Shown in pieces: positions 23,301-37,000 of a stretch of DNA of 64,000 nt (positions are counted from its first letter, which is position 1; each line of letters starts with the position of its first letter). The DNA comes from Allolobophora icterica (taxonomy: Eukaryota > Annelida > Clitellata > Crassiclitellata > Lumbricidae): assembly GCA_963556255.1 (NCBI GenBank), contig OY744612.1:18520400-18584399 (forward strand), written 5' to 3'. The position numbers were made by a program, and so were the translations under genes. The notes below the pieces were generated by a model, which had not been told where the DNA came from, searched no databases, and worked only from the letters and a program-made list of their open reading frames with translations.

Positions 23301-25018
23301 ATGGGGATCTTAGAGAAAATTTCTGAAATTGAAAAGGAGATTGCAAGAACCCAGAAAAACAAAGGTGAGATTACGAAGGTGTTGGATGGATTTCATATAG
23401 AGTTCGTGGTTTGATGTGCCACACAACATGCCGGCCACGTTACAGAATGTGTGCTTGAGTGTAATGTAAACTTCATTACCGGATAGAACACGCTTATTTA
23501 TATAGCGCCATATTCCACTAGATAAAAGTATTTTTTAACGCACAATCTTGAACAATTCAAGGTAAAACCGCAGTTTACGTTGCTAAATTGATAGTGGTTG
23601 GGAATCCGTATTTTACGTTGCTAAATTCTCTATTACCGTGTATGAAAACTGTTTCATAGTAAAAGTTCTAGAAGTTGGATTATTGATGAAAATATTGCTT
23701 AAACTAGAAGCTGGATGATCGTTGAACATATAACTGAAAACTAGAAGTTGGATGAGCGATGAAAATATTTAATATTGAAAGTCAAACTGGAAGTTGGAAG
23801 TACGGGACGAAAGACATGGCATTAATTTAGCAACGTAAACTACGTGCCTGAAAACATGTTGAATTTAGCAATGTAAACCAGAGTTTCCCAAACTGTGGGT
23901 TGAAGTGGGTCGCGAAGCTCTGGCAAGTAAGTCACCAAATTTTTCGAGAAACATTTATTTTTGCAGCACCAACATCTGGCAATGATTTGGCTATAACTAT
24001 ATAGCTGTATTGTAATAAATTGTAAACTTTTTTTACATTAATTTCTTTTTAATGCTTTAAATTTTTAAGCGCTGTACGTAAATCTGCATTTTTCTATACC
24101 AATCTACGAAGCAAATTTTAGTACACAATGCTTAATTTTACACAGTGGGTATCGAGACTGCCAAGATATTCACAAGTGGGTCGCGACCCTGAAAAGTTTG
24201 GGAACCGCTGATGTAAACTACTGTTTTACCCAATTCAAATAGTTAATGTGCGCAATGTATTACTTTAATGCCGCAAATCATGCAAAAAACCAAATCAAGG
24301 AGGTTCGGACGCTCTGAAGATTTTTCCTAATCGTAAAGTGGTAAGAGTGACAATGCTGACAGAGGAACCGAAAATGTGTGGAATTCTGGAGGGAGATTGT
24401 TCGAGAGTCTAGAGGTGTGGTACATGGTATGGTTGGAGAACTTCAGATGAATACTGACTGGGGGTTGGAAAGACTGAGACTGGAGGAGGATTGAGTAGAG
24501 TGGGGTGGTTGGATGGTGAAGAGTTTATGAAGACACTTGGGATGGGAAAATTATAGACAGTTGTAGGTTAAGTATAGGCAGACTTTGAAGTGGACTCGCT
24601 CTCAGATTTTCAGCTAATGGAGTGATTCGAGGATGAGAGTGATATGATGATGCTTGGGTGTTCTGGTGAAGGCTGGGTTAGTGAGTTCTGGATAAGTTGC
24701 AGACAATAAGTCCTACAGTGTCTTTTCTTTTGGGATAGACGTGATTGTAGGCCAGAACCTAGTTATGTCATTCTTCATCACAACCTGAATTCTGTTAAGA
24801 TGAAGTTGGAACAACTTCAGATTAAGTTTTTGAACACATGTGACATCTTTATGGGATAACACTGTTGTAGCACATTGACTCTGTATACATATTTTATTTG
24901 GAGGGTCGTATAAGTATTTAGGCCTGTATAATATATATGTATCTGGCAATTTGTAAAACACATGTCAGTGGCTTCCAGAGAGGCTTGGGCACACACAATC
25001 GAAGCCACACATGCGTAC

Positions 25019-25094
<76 letters not shown>

Positions 25095-28000
25095 TAATAG
25101 ATTATGGATTAATTATTCATTCATTCATTCATTTGAAGATTTATATAGCGCCCCTTCAAGGTAACTACTCAGAGGCGCTCCCGACACCAGCACGTTCATA
25201 TAAGACAGTCTTCAGATTTGCAAGAAATAGGCCAGGGGTGGCCCCAGGGCACATGCGGAGCTCTAAGGGAAGTCTATTCCAGACTGTCGGGCCCACCACT
25301 GAAAAAGCTCGACTTTGCATAGTCGTGGAACGAGCAAATGGAACTAAAAGTACCCCTTTTCCCGATGAGCGGAGGGAACGTCGGCCTTGGGCACCTGAAA
25401 CTGTGCAGCAAAGCTCACGAAGGTAAGCAGGAGCAGGGCCCTGACAACATCGCCGTACTAAGGCAGCGATCCTATATTCTATGCGTAAGCGCATAGGAAG
25501 CCAGTGAAGGACCTCCAGCATATATTTAGAGACTTGGCCATGTTTAGGAATATGCCCAATGAGACGGGCTGCAGAGCGCAGAACTCGCTGTAGACACACT
25601 ATGCGACTAGATGGAAGACCAAAATAAAGCGTTGAGCAGTAATCAAGGCGGGCTGTGACAAAGGAGTGAACCAGTGTAGCAGTGGCACTGGGCGTTAGGG
25701 AACGAGTAACCGTGCGAAGCTGGCGCAGTTGGTAGTAGCAGTCCCTACTAAGACGGTGTATTTGTGGAGCAAAAGTAAGCTCCTGATCGAGCCAGACACC
25801 AAGATCACGGACAAGAGTTGAGAAAGTATAGTTGGGGAATTCAATTGCAAGAGCAGTGAGGTCAAGTTTAGTGAGTTGCTGTCGCGTGCCTAGCCAAATA
25901 AGTTTGGTTTTGGACGGGTTCAAGCGTAGTCGATTTGACGACATCCACGCTTCCAGGGCATCTAAAGTCCCACTCATAACCCGGACTGTTGGAATGGCAT
26001 TGGTAGAGAGGCAATGCAGGTATGCTTGGACATCGTCAGCATATTGCTGACTCACAACCGCATGTGCAGCCAGAAGTGTCGAAAGTCCAGAGGTATAGAT
26101 AATGTATAGAATAGGTCCTAGGACGGAGCCTTGGGGCAACCCGTACCGTGCAGGGACCCATGGAGACCTAGTGGTGCCATGGATCACACAGAGGGAACGT
26201 TCACAAAGAAATGAGTTTATCCATTCATAAAAGTCTCCAGACAGTCCAAACGAAACACGCAACCGTTCTAGCAAGATCTCATGGTCTACAGTGTCGAATG
26301 CAGCACTGACGTCGAACAGTGCTAGTAGTGTGAGTTGGGCCCTGTCAATCGCTCCGTAGATGTCTGAGAGAAGCCGGAGCAGGAGTGTCTCTGTTGAATG
26401 GTATCTCCTGAAACCCGATTGACTTGACGGCAGCAGATCATTCTTCTCCAAGTAAGCGACGAGCTGCATGGCGACGACTTTTTCGATGATTTTAGAGAGA
26501 AAGGTGACATTTGCTATCGGTCTGTAATTCGTAGGGACATCCGGATCCAAACTATCACTCTTTAAGGCAGGGATCAGGATTGATCTCTTCTGCATCGGCG
26601 GTAAGTCGCATTCCTGAAGAGAGCGATTACAGAGTGTTGTGAGAAGGGGGAGCAGGATATCGATGAATTCCTGGAGTAAGAAGGTGGGAATAGGATCCAG
26701 TTCGCAAGACTTGGGTGGTGATGAAAGGATAATGCAGCGTAAATCATCACTAGTAACCGCATTCAGGACGGATAGATGACAGTCAGTAGGGGGGTGATAA
26801 GGTGGCGGCGAACTAGCTGTTGATTGGCGGATGTCGCGGATCTTGGTGTCGAACGAGGTCAAGAAGTCATTCGCTGTAAAGGTTGAAGGGCCCAGAGGAC
26901 GACTGGGCTGGCGGCGGCCAAGTAGCTCATTGAAAGCAGCCCACATTCGCTTTGGCTCCCCAACATGAGAAGCAATCTTCGCTTCCCAATACGCCTTTTC
27001 CTTTTCACGGTACTGCCGATGCATGTTGCGGACATACTGGACCCAGGCAGACCGGTCCGAAGGCAGACTGGTGCGCCTGTGTCGGCGTTCAAGTCGGCGA
27101 GCCTGACGTCTCCAAGAGCGGCACTCAGCATCGAACCATGGTGAGCTGAGGTTCTGACGCATCGGAACACACCGCGTTGGTAGAAATCGGTCAATAAGAT
27201 CAGTCATAGCCGTCTCATAGACTCCAAAGGCGTCAGCGACCGTGAGACTCGCCAGGACGGAAGGGTCAGCGACGGCCTTGACCTTTTGTAACGCCTTGCC
27301 GAAGGCTTCATTGTCTAATGCCTTTCAACCACGGATCTGCCTTGTGAGAACGGTTGGGATGTCATGTAGAAACGGGATGTTCGCTATGACGAGGCCATGG
27401 TCAGAGATGGTTGGCGGGTTAATAAGAAGATCTGACACCGCACAGTCGTCTCGCGTAATGATGACATCAAGCCATCCGCCGTTCTCGTGTGTTGGTTCGT
27501 TAACGTGTTGAATCAGGCCAAACTGGTCAGCAATTGCCTGGAAATCAGCAGCTTCTGATGAGGCCAGGTCCTCTAGGTGAAGGTTTAGATCCCCTGTAAC
27601 GACGACTTGAGAATTGAAGGTTGCGAATTGTTCCAGCAATGTCGAAAGTTCATCAAAGAAGGTCAACGAGGGTGGTACAGATCCAGGACGATAGACCGCT
27701 ATGACTGTAAGTGGACCTCGAGGCGATGATATTGAAACCGCAAGCGCCTCAAAGGTGGTCGGAGTAGTTGCGAGAGCAATGTTCCGAGCTGTAAGGGAGG
27801 TGCGGTGATAGATCACCAGACCACCACCGCGGGAATCAGAATCCTGAGCTCCAGGTCTTGGACGGTCGATGACGGCGTAATCCGATGGCACCGAGCGTCT
27901 TACAGCAACGTCAGTCGACGACCGATGCCAAGATTCAGTAACAACCAGAATATCAATGTTATCTGAGACAATTGTATCTGCGATCGCGATGTACTTACTG

Positions 28001-31000
28001 CGCAGCGAGCGCACGTTCCACGTTGCCAGTCGAACGCCACTCGAATTCAAAACCGGAGTTTTTGTTGACGGAGAAGGCGTCGGTAATGAGGGTTGTTTTA
28101 ACAGAGCACAGTCCTGATGTCGAGTATGGTCCAAACGCTTCTGTTCACGAGCATACCGCGGTCGCCACAGATCATATTGGAAGAGAATCTTTCGCACAGA
28201 GCGGCAGAGTCGAAAATCAGTATCTCTAAGTGAACAAATTAGGTCGCCGGCATATTGATAAGGGTGTGTGGCCGCCATGTTGACTAACAAGCGACGCTAA
28301 ACCGTAAAGTTTAAGAGCAAAACGGTTCGCTAGACCGTATTAATTCATGTCGATACAAACCCAAGTAGAACTTTTCTTTTATAAGCTATTTGCAAGAAAG
28401 TTTATGCCAAAAAGTCCAACTTTGACACGAAAAACCAAAACACGCGCTGAGTCGGTGTTAACACGCCGAGGCGCCACCTATGCATACATAGCTGTAATTA
28501 TAATTAAAGCTCTTGGAAAGTGTATGCTTTTGTTGCTTGAATATTTTCAGCAACTGAGTACCATCTTGGTTTGCTGAAGGCGAAACTAGCTAAGTATCGT
28601 GCGCAGCTAATGGAGCCTACAGGGAAAATAGGTGCAAAGGTATGTCTGAATGTGAAGTTTCATGTTATTAAAATATTTTATGTTGGTTAATGTCAAATAA
28701 TGTTAAACCAAGTTGGTGTTCAGTTGTGTTTAGTATTTTATTCTGTTTGGGTTGTGTGGTGGGATGGAAGGTTGTTTGCTAATGTTTTTGTTTTTGCCAC
28801 ATAATAATAATAATGATAATTATAATAATAATTATAATCGGAGAGCGTCTAGAGCGCCACTGTAATAATGCATAAGGCATCAGTCGATGGTTGCTATCCA
28901 GCAAAGTTGTTATCCTTAGCAAATTCCAGGGATAGGGTGATCACAAACCAACAGGGAAATCTGATGAGACACAGAAACAAACTATCAGGAAAAGAGTCCA
29001 AGAAAAAATGGGCATTTAATCAAGCTCTGGAGTCCAACACAAACTCTGCAGAGCTAACATTTTGCTGGAACGGAGTTCCAGAGTCTGGGGCCAAAAACAG
29101 AAATGGTATGACCACCAAAGCTGTCCATTTCCTTGGCATAGTCAGTAAGATGGTCAAGTAGTACTGGTTTTCAGAGTCTGCTCGAGAAGTGAAGACTGAG
29201 GTTGGCGATTATGCAGAACGTTATAGAGAGTTAGCCCAGTCTTGAAAATTATTTTCTTTTCTGTGGGTAGAACAGAACCACATGAGATTTGGTTTTGAAT
29301 TGTGGTATATCATGTTTGGCACTACAGTCTGTTTGGTAGCGAACTGGATCTGTAATGCAAGTTTGAGCCCCCTGCACAGACTCCATAATTTAACAATCCT
29401 GGATAAGTTGTTTGCACACATTTCTGTCACACCTCAGATTCATTATAGCTTTGAGCACAGAGTAAATGCATACATAGATGGGAAATGTTGACATTTAGTT
29501 GCCTAGTCATATAACTTACAAGTAAGTTATGGTTGTCCTGCTGTTGAGTTGCTGTTGTCATGTGTGCAAATGAGCTGGAATATCCTTCAACCCAAGACCT
29601 GTGTCTCTGAGGTAAAAATTGTTAAAGAGGTGTGTAACAAATAAGCAATTACCCTATGTTATTCTTACTTGGTTACCGGTTAACCGGTCATTGCAGGTTG
29701 ATGTAATGAATAACCTAACTGTGGTGAAACTTAGAAAGCCATTTAGCCTGTTAGGTGGTTAGACATTTACATGGCTCGAAGTGTCATGTCGTGATGGGAT
29801 TAGGTTATGCATCTCTGTGGGAAGGGTGGTCCTCTCTTTGATCAGCGTCTTCTGTAATAAGTGCTATCCCTGGCACAGATCTTGTCTGAAGCTGGCCAGT
29901 GCTCGTTGATAGTCAATCAGTCCCATCATTAGGAATTCTCTAAGTCAGGCATGGTGAACCTTTTTTAGCTGGCGTGCCAGAAAAAAGTTCTTTTAAAAGG
30001 TGGAAAATTTCGAGTGCCAGAAATTTTATTGAACCAATGAACATGGAATGGAGTACTGAAAAAAGTGAAAGCTAATACTGGAAAGTCATTGCATTATTTT
30101 GGACGTGGCTACTTAATAATGAGATTTATTTATATTTATAATTTTATATGGAACATTACATTGTCCTAACAATTACTGTAATTTTATCTGACGATGAAGC
30201 AGGAAAGAAATTACTGAATGTAAGAAATAAAGAACTATGAAAAATGTATGAAGAGAACGACAGTTCTGTTGGCGTGCCAGGTTGGGCACGCGTGCCATAG
30301 GTTCGCCAACCCTGCTCTAAATCGTCATACTTGCAATTCCTTTGCTGAGCACATGTTCTGTCCAAGCTGGAAATTTAATCTCTACTTGTAGTTCATATTG
30401 TCTCCTGTTGCTAGACTTGAAATGTGTCGAGTTGCATTAGGTTTATAGTTTGACCAGCGTGCATTATAGAATTTCAGTGATGCTGTGTGTTTCATAGGTC
30501 AACACATATAATCGGTTGTTTAAAAATTCGTTTCCATTTGAAACAGGGAGAAGGCTTTGATGTTATGAAATCTGGTGATGCCCGTGTTGCACTGATAGGA
30601 TTTCCTTCTGTTGGCAAGGTAGAGTCATCAGTTCTGTTATATGCCAGAGCCTCCTTGTAAGGTGCTTAACTAAATCACTCATTCTGATATAGATTGCATT
30701 ATACTATACTGAATTTAGTTCAGCTTTATAATGTGACCTTGATGTTATACAGACTGATTATAACATGCTACGTGCTGTGGCTGCCAATGTTAGCTTTGTA
30801 AGGAGATTTCAGTTATTTATTTTATTTATTTATTTATTCCGGATATTTCTATAACGCCTCTCGAAGTCAACTACTACTCAGAGGCGCTCCCGACTACAGC
30901 ATTTGATACTGTGCCGGAATTTCCATGCCAAAGTGCCACTAGCAATTGCGAGTGAAGGACTTGCCCAAGGTCCGTACGCAGCGGCTAGAGTGGGATTTGA

Positions 31001-34000
31001 ACCTGCAACCCTCCGGTCACAAGGCGCCGAACTTACCACTGAGCCACCACGCCCCAGTTAATGCAGTTATGATAACTCATTTATTAAGTTCCTTTTGAAA
31101 AAACTCCTTAGAGGCACTTGTAACCGGATAACACAAAGCTACGATTGAGGAGAATGGTTTGCAGTTGCGGATGTAATAGAGGCAAAGACGGGTGGGTGTT
31201 TTGATGTGTACTGTCCATTTTCTGCCGTTAAAAGCATCTGTCCATGGTTTCAGCGAAACGTTTGTTATTTATTTATGGTTTTATGGTTGCATGTAAACTG
31301 TTGTAGAGTACGCTGCTGAGTACACTGACATCCACCGAGAGCGAATGTGCTTCGTATGAGTTCACTACGCTTACCTGCATTCCAGGTGTAATACAGGTGA
31401 GTACACATTACCTGCATTTGAGGTGTAATTCAGGTGAGTTCACTACACTTACCTGCATTCCAGGTGTAATAAAGGTGACTGCACTACATTTGCCTGTATT
31501 TCAGGAGTGATACAAAATACTAACGGTTCATTTTCATAACCGTAATCATGATCTCCAAATTTCTAAAGCTGCGCTACTTTAAAGCTAAGCACAAAGCACC
31601 AGCTTATTCACGAGTGCTGCGTTGTATCAGAGGGCGTGGTTTAGAGATAGAGACCCATTGGAGGTCTGAGTCCGGTTGCCAGAGAGACAAGAGACCTTTG
31701 TGATTTTTTATGATTCAAGATCTAGTTCTAATTCTTTATGAGATATTTTAAGATGTATTTAGAGGTTATGCACTAGTCAGAGTTGTTAAGTATTGAGGGT
31801 TTCATCTGTTGATCTGAAGACCTAGCACTTGCGGGAAAGATGTTTAGGAGAGAAATCCTGAAAGTGGTGCGGGCAAATATGGGTTGTACAGTATACGTTG
31901 TGTTGTTCGTTCTGTTGTTTCTTTGATGTGTCAGGTCTAAACTTAAGACTCATAATTATTATCTGTCAGTTGTCATGCCCACTGTAGTTCTCTGATCTAT
32001 CAGATTTCAACTTGGCTTTTCCGATGGATCAGGAGTTTTTTATCGCGATTTCACTAAGTGCCCATCGACTGATGTCTTGGACAGTGTGATTATGGTGTCG
32101 TGGACATCATTAGATTAGATTAGATATTTGGACTGTATGACTTCATCTGCCAGGCAAATCTATGACAGTGTGTCTTTGTTATTGTGTCCTGATGATACTT
32201 TCTTCCTTAACTGCTCATGGGGAGGGGGACAGATGAATGGTAACACTCTTGCTCGAAGAACGGAAGATCTGGAAAGATGTGATTCGATACCTGTAAGCTC
32301 CCTATAGGTGGACTCAGCCTTCCACTCCCTAGGGGGCAGCTGTAAGATGAACGGGCGCCTAACAGGGTGCCAATGATGTGAGTTCTATAAGGTCCTGATA
32401 ATTGTACTGTCATACGTGTCCATGTTACTGCATCTGTCAGTAAGCTTGTCAATAAACACGAATATTATTATTATGTTATCTCTCTGTGTAGAGGATGCAG
32501 TTGTTTCTTTGAGGCTCTGATGTCTTCTGAGCATGTTGTTATCTTAGATTGCATTGTGCTACATATCACCTCAAGCTGTAATCGATACTGAAAGATGAAA
32601 TCTTGGATTCGTGTTAATTGTTACCCTTTGGCATAATTTTGTTCCTCAGTACAATGGTGCCAACATCCAACTGCTCGATCTTCCTGGAATTATCGAGGGT
32701 GCTTCCCAAGGTTAGCATTTTGGCTGATTTTTACAACCATCTACCATTTTCTTCACAGGTTTCCATTTTATGGCAGTTGTTCTGAAATAATGAGTGGTTT
32801 TCTGCTAGATGACTGAATTTGACAGAGGTCTGGGCACCCCTCAGGATGGTGGCATCTTGGCTTCTGGGTTTGGAGCAGGTTACTGTATTTAACAATTTTT
32901 ACAGGCTTGAAGCTAAAAACTGCACGGATCTTTGTCAACTGTGAAGCCTTTGGGTGGAAGTTATTGGATTGTAGTCAGCAGCTACCAATCAGTGAAACAT
33001 ATAGAAGGGAAACATATTTCTGTAGTCTCTAGGAGTCAGTATAAAATTAAGACACTGTCATATATGCATTGATGGGCATCATGGTTATGGTGACTAACTT
33101 TACTTTGAATTAGGACAGTGTGTGTAATGCTCGTATGAGTTGTTTTGTTTGTTTTAGTATCATGTGACGGGTAGTCGAATACGTACACAAGATAACTCGA
33201 ATACTCGAGCCGTATTTAACCAACATTTGGACACATCTGTTGTTGACATAATACATTACAATGCCAATTATGCTGCATTGCTTTGATTGCTTTCATTATA
33301 TTACACTGTTTAATGTTATTTACAGGCAAGGGACGTGGTCGGCAAGTAATTGCTGTGGCAAGAACAGCAGATCTGGTTATGATGATGCTTGACGCGTCCA
33401 AAGGCGACATCCAACGGCAAGTTATTATTATGATTACAGAAATTTGTAACATGTATGAAGTCACACAGTGGTATGAATCTGAGGTGTGCATAGTCAACTG
33501 CTAAGTGATAGTGTAGTTAGAGTTGTTGATGTTTAGAGGCAAGTGCAAAGTAAGGAGTTTTGAGGAGTTTCCTCTATGAAGAAAAAGAATTGGAGCTTCT
33601 AAGAGGGACTGATAGTTGATTCCATTTCCTGTGGATAGCTCATTCTGCCAGTTTTCAGCTGAAGCTGTCAATTTGTAAAACAGTTGATTAAATTTGAACG
33701 AGTAGTACCAATTTTCAGCTGAAGTTGCCAATGCCTTGGCTCATTCTACATTTCAATCAATCAGAATTTATATAGTGCCCCTTCAAGATCTCTAGTCAGA
33801 GCCAGCCTCTAGTGCTAATTCTCATCTTATATGATTCCAGTTTAAAACATTCCAGTTAAAAACTTATTCTGCTGATGATTTGCAGCCATGTGAATTTTCG
33901 GCTCATTCTGCAGATTTTCAATGCAGAATGCCAACTTTTAGCTGAGAATGCTTAGTTTTGAACATGTCTGAAGGTTTGTTTGGCTTTGGTTTTAGAGACT

Positions 34001-37000
34001 TGCTGGAGAAGGAACTGGAGTCAGTTGGAATTCGTTTAAATAAGAAAAAGCCAAATATCTATTTTAAGGTAAGCAAAGACTGAGCAGTGCAGTTACAAAT
34101 ATTGTTTTGTAAGCAATTATCTACTCTCCAGCATATAGTAATTGTAATTGGACATCTATATAGCACTATCGCTGTGCTAGCTTATGTGATGTTGAATGTC
34201 ATTTACAACTCGACTATTACATCAGTTAGCAAAACAATGCACAGCAAATTAGAAGAGTTACCAGTGGCATTAGTAACTTCTATTGTGCCAGTGTGTAATG
34301 CACAAGGCATCAGCTGATGGCACACCAAACCAAGGTATAATCAGGTCAATATCCAGATCAGTCCATAAGAGAGAATGCCTGCCTATGGTGAAAGATTTGA
34401 AAGAGGTAAGTTTTAAGAAGAGAATGAAATAACACAGGCACAGGTGTACATAGTAGAAGCATTCATTGCATGTTGGTTGGTAGATATAAGCGCCACCAGT
34501 GACTAGTGATCAAGGTCTCTCCAATGATCCACATATATAAATCTCCAGTAAGATTTGCAAAGTGTGAACTTCTAAGATTCAAAAAGTTTCAGTCTAAAGA
34601 ACAGACTTGATAACAGGATACTTTGGTCAATAGCAGTCATCTGATGGGACCTGAAATATCCAATAGTGGCAAATTTATCCACTGACGATTTCTGAATAGT
34701 TGCTAGTAATGTAGTTGAGCTATGAAATTATGCTTACACCTCGGTGCTTTGTTTACATAGCCAAAGAAGACCGGTGGAATTTCGTTTACAACAATGGTTC
34801 CCCTAACGAAATGCACCGAGAAAATGGTCCAGATGATCCTGCACGAGTACAGTATCCTTCTGGAAATGCAATATCTGCCAAAAATATAAACATTGTCAAG
34901 TGTGGTTAGATTTGAGTGCTTGTATCAGAATGCAAATGTATTATAATTCATAAAATTCATAAATCGCTCAAGTCTTTCTTTTTTAGCCGTGGCTGAGCTG
35001 GGAGCGCACCTGAGTAGGTATCTTGAAGGAGCGCTATATAAATTTTCAGAATGAATGAATGAATGAATGAATAATTGGAATTGCAAATTTATATAGTGCC
35101 ACTTCAAGATAGACTCATCAAATGCGCTCTGTACCTAACGTAATGAAACCACAATCGAAGAGAATGGTCTTCAAGGTCTTGTGGAACAGGAAACCTATGC
35201 TGCATTGGACATTAACTCTGAGTGCAAAGTTCATTTTAGTATAATTGTATTGAAACGATTCATATAGCGTTGTAAGCAGCGAGCTACTTCTAGGATGCTT
35301 TACAGTGTCAGTTACACCGTATGAAACTGCGCAACATCTGGTCATGGAAATATGTCACTGTGAGATCTTATTCTCAAACAATTGCAGTCATCAATGTACG
35401 ATATCAGACTGACTTTGCGTCATTGAACTGCATAACCGAAAATAGTAATAATAATGATGACAATTTGTATGGCTAACCAGCCGTTACTAGGACACCTCAC
35501 AATCAACTAACAGCAGGGTAAGCTTTAGCAAACAGTCTTAAGCTGAGAGTTGAAAGAATCAACTGAGTCAGCAGCTTGAATGGCGGGTTACCTAGATGTG
35601 TTGGATCTTCAGTCGAAAGAACCTTAAACAGCAGAACCACACCCTTGAGGACTGTTAGAAACATTTTATAAAAAAGATTATGTTGGATTTCCTGTTATCG
35701 GGTCTGCCTTAGGACAAAAAGACCAAATTTATTTCTTAGGACAAAAGGACCACATTATTTCTTAGAACAAAAGGACTAAATTATTTATTCGGACAAAAGG
35801 ACCACATTATTTCTTCGGACAAAAGGACCAAATTATTTTGTAGGACAAAAGGACTAAATTATTTATTCGGACAAAAGGACCACATTATTTCTTCGGACAA
35901 AAGGACCAAATTATTTTGTAGGACAAAAGGACTAAATTATTTCGTAGGACAAAAGGATTAAATTATTTCTTAGGACAAAGGGGAAATTATGTCTTAGGAC
36001 AAAGGACCATGTTACTTCTTAGGACAAAAGGATCACATTACTTCTTAGGACAAAAGGACCAAATTATTGCATAGGACAAAAGGACCAAATTTTTTAGGAC
36101 AAAAGGACCAAATTATTTCTTAGGACAAAAGGACTCAGTTATTTCTTAGGACAAAAAGACCACGTTACCATGGATGGATGAATGGGTGGATTGTTTCTTA
36201 GGACGAAAGGACCACATTATTTCTTAGGACAAAAGGACCATGTTACTTCTTGGGACAAAAGGACCGCATTATTGCATGGGAAAAAGGACCACCTTCTTTC
36301 TTAGGACAAAAGGACTAAATTATTTCTTGGAACAAAAGGACCAAATTATTGCATAGGACAAAAGAACCAGATTATTTCTGTTTTTGTTTGTTGCACTTAT
36401 TACGTGCTTACGGAGATAGATCTGATGCAAGTACAAGACTTCGCGCAGCAGGTTTGACCCTACAGTCACAGGAAGACATATCCAGTGTGCTACTGAGTAG
36501 ACCACCCTGTCACTTGTGTTTTGGCTGATGTTGGGTTTTGGTCTGATTTGAAGTTTTCTTTAACCAGTCGTAGAAATGTTCAACTGTGAGGTCTTATTCC
36601 GAGAGGATTGCAGCACAGACGATTTCATCGACGTCATCGTCGGAAACCGAATCTACATGCCTTGCATATACGTAAGCTGAAGAGCTTAGTGTAAGAGAGT
36701 TTGGTTGATAAATTGATTGATTAATTAGTGTTTCTGCAAGCAAATTAGTCTAGTGTAGACTGTCTTTATGTCTAGGAATGAACTAGTTGCAATTTGAGTA
36801 TGCCCAGCTTGAGTGCACATGGATGGATGGATTGAATGAATGAGGAATGGAGGATGAATGAGTGGATGGATGGATTGAATGAATGAGTGGATGGATGGAT
36901 GGATTGAATGAATGAGGAATGGATGAATGAGTGGATGGATGGATGGATTGAATGAATGAGGAATGGATGAATGAGTGGATGGATGGATTGAATGAATGAG

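Noticed and set aside
33417..33504. Read-through of DRG2 exon 6 into the intron (73-codon ORF)
   Set aside because: Conserved sequence stops at IQR, and exon 7 restores the family sequence in the right frame only with the GC donor.
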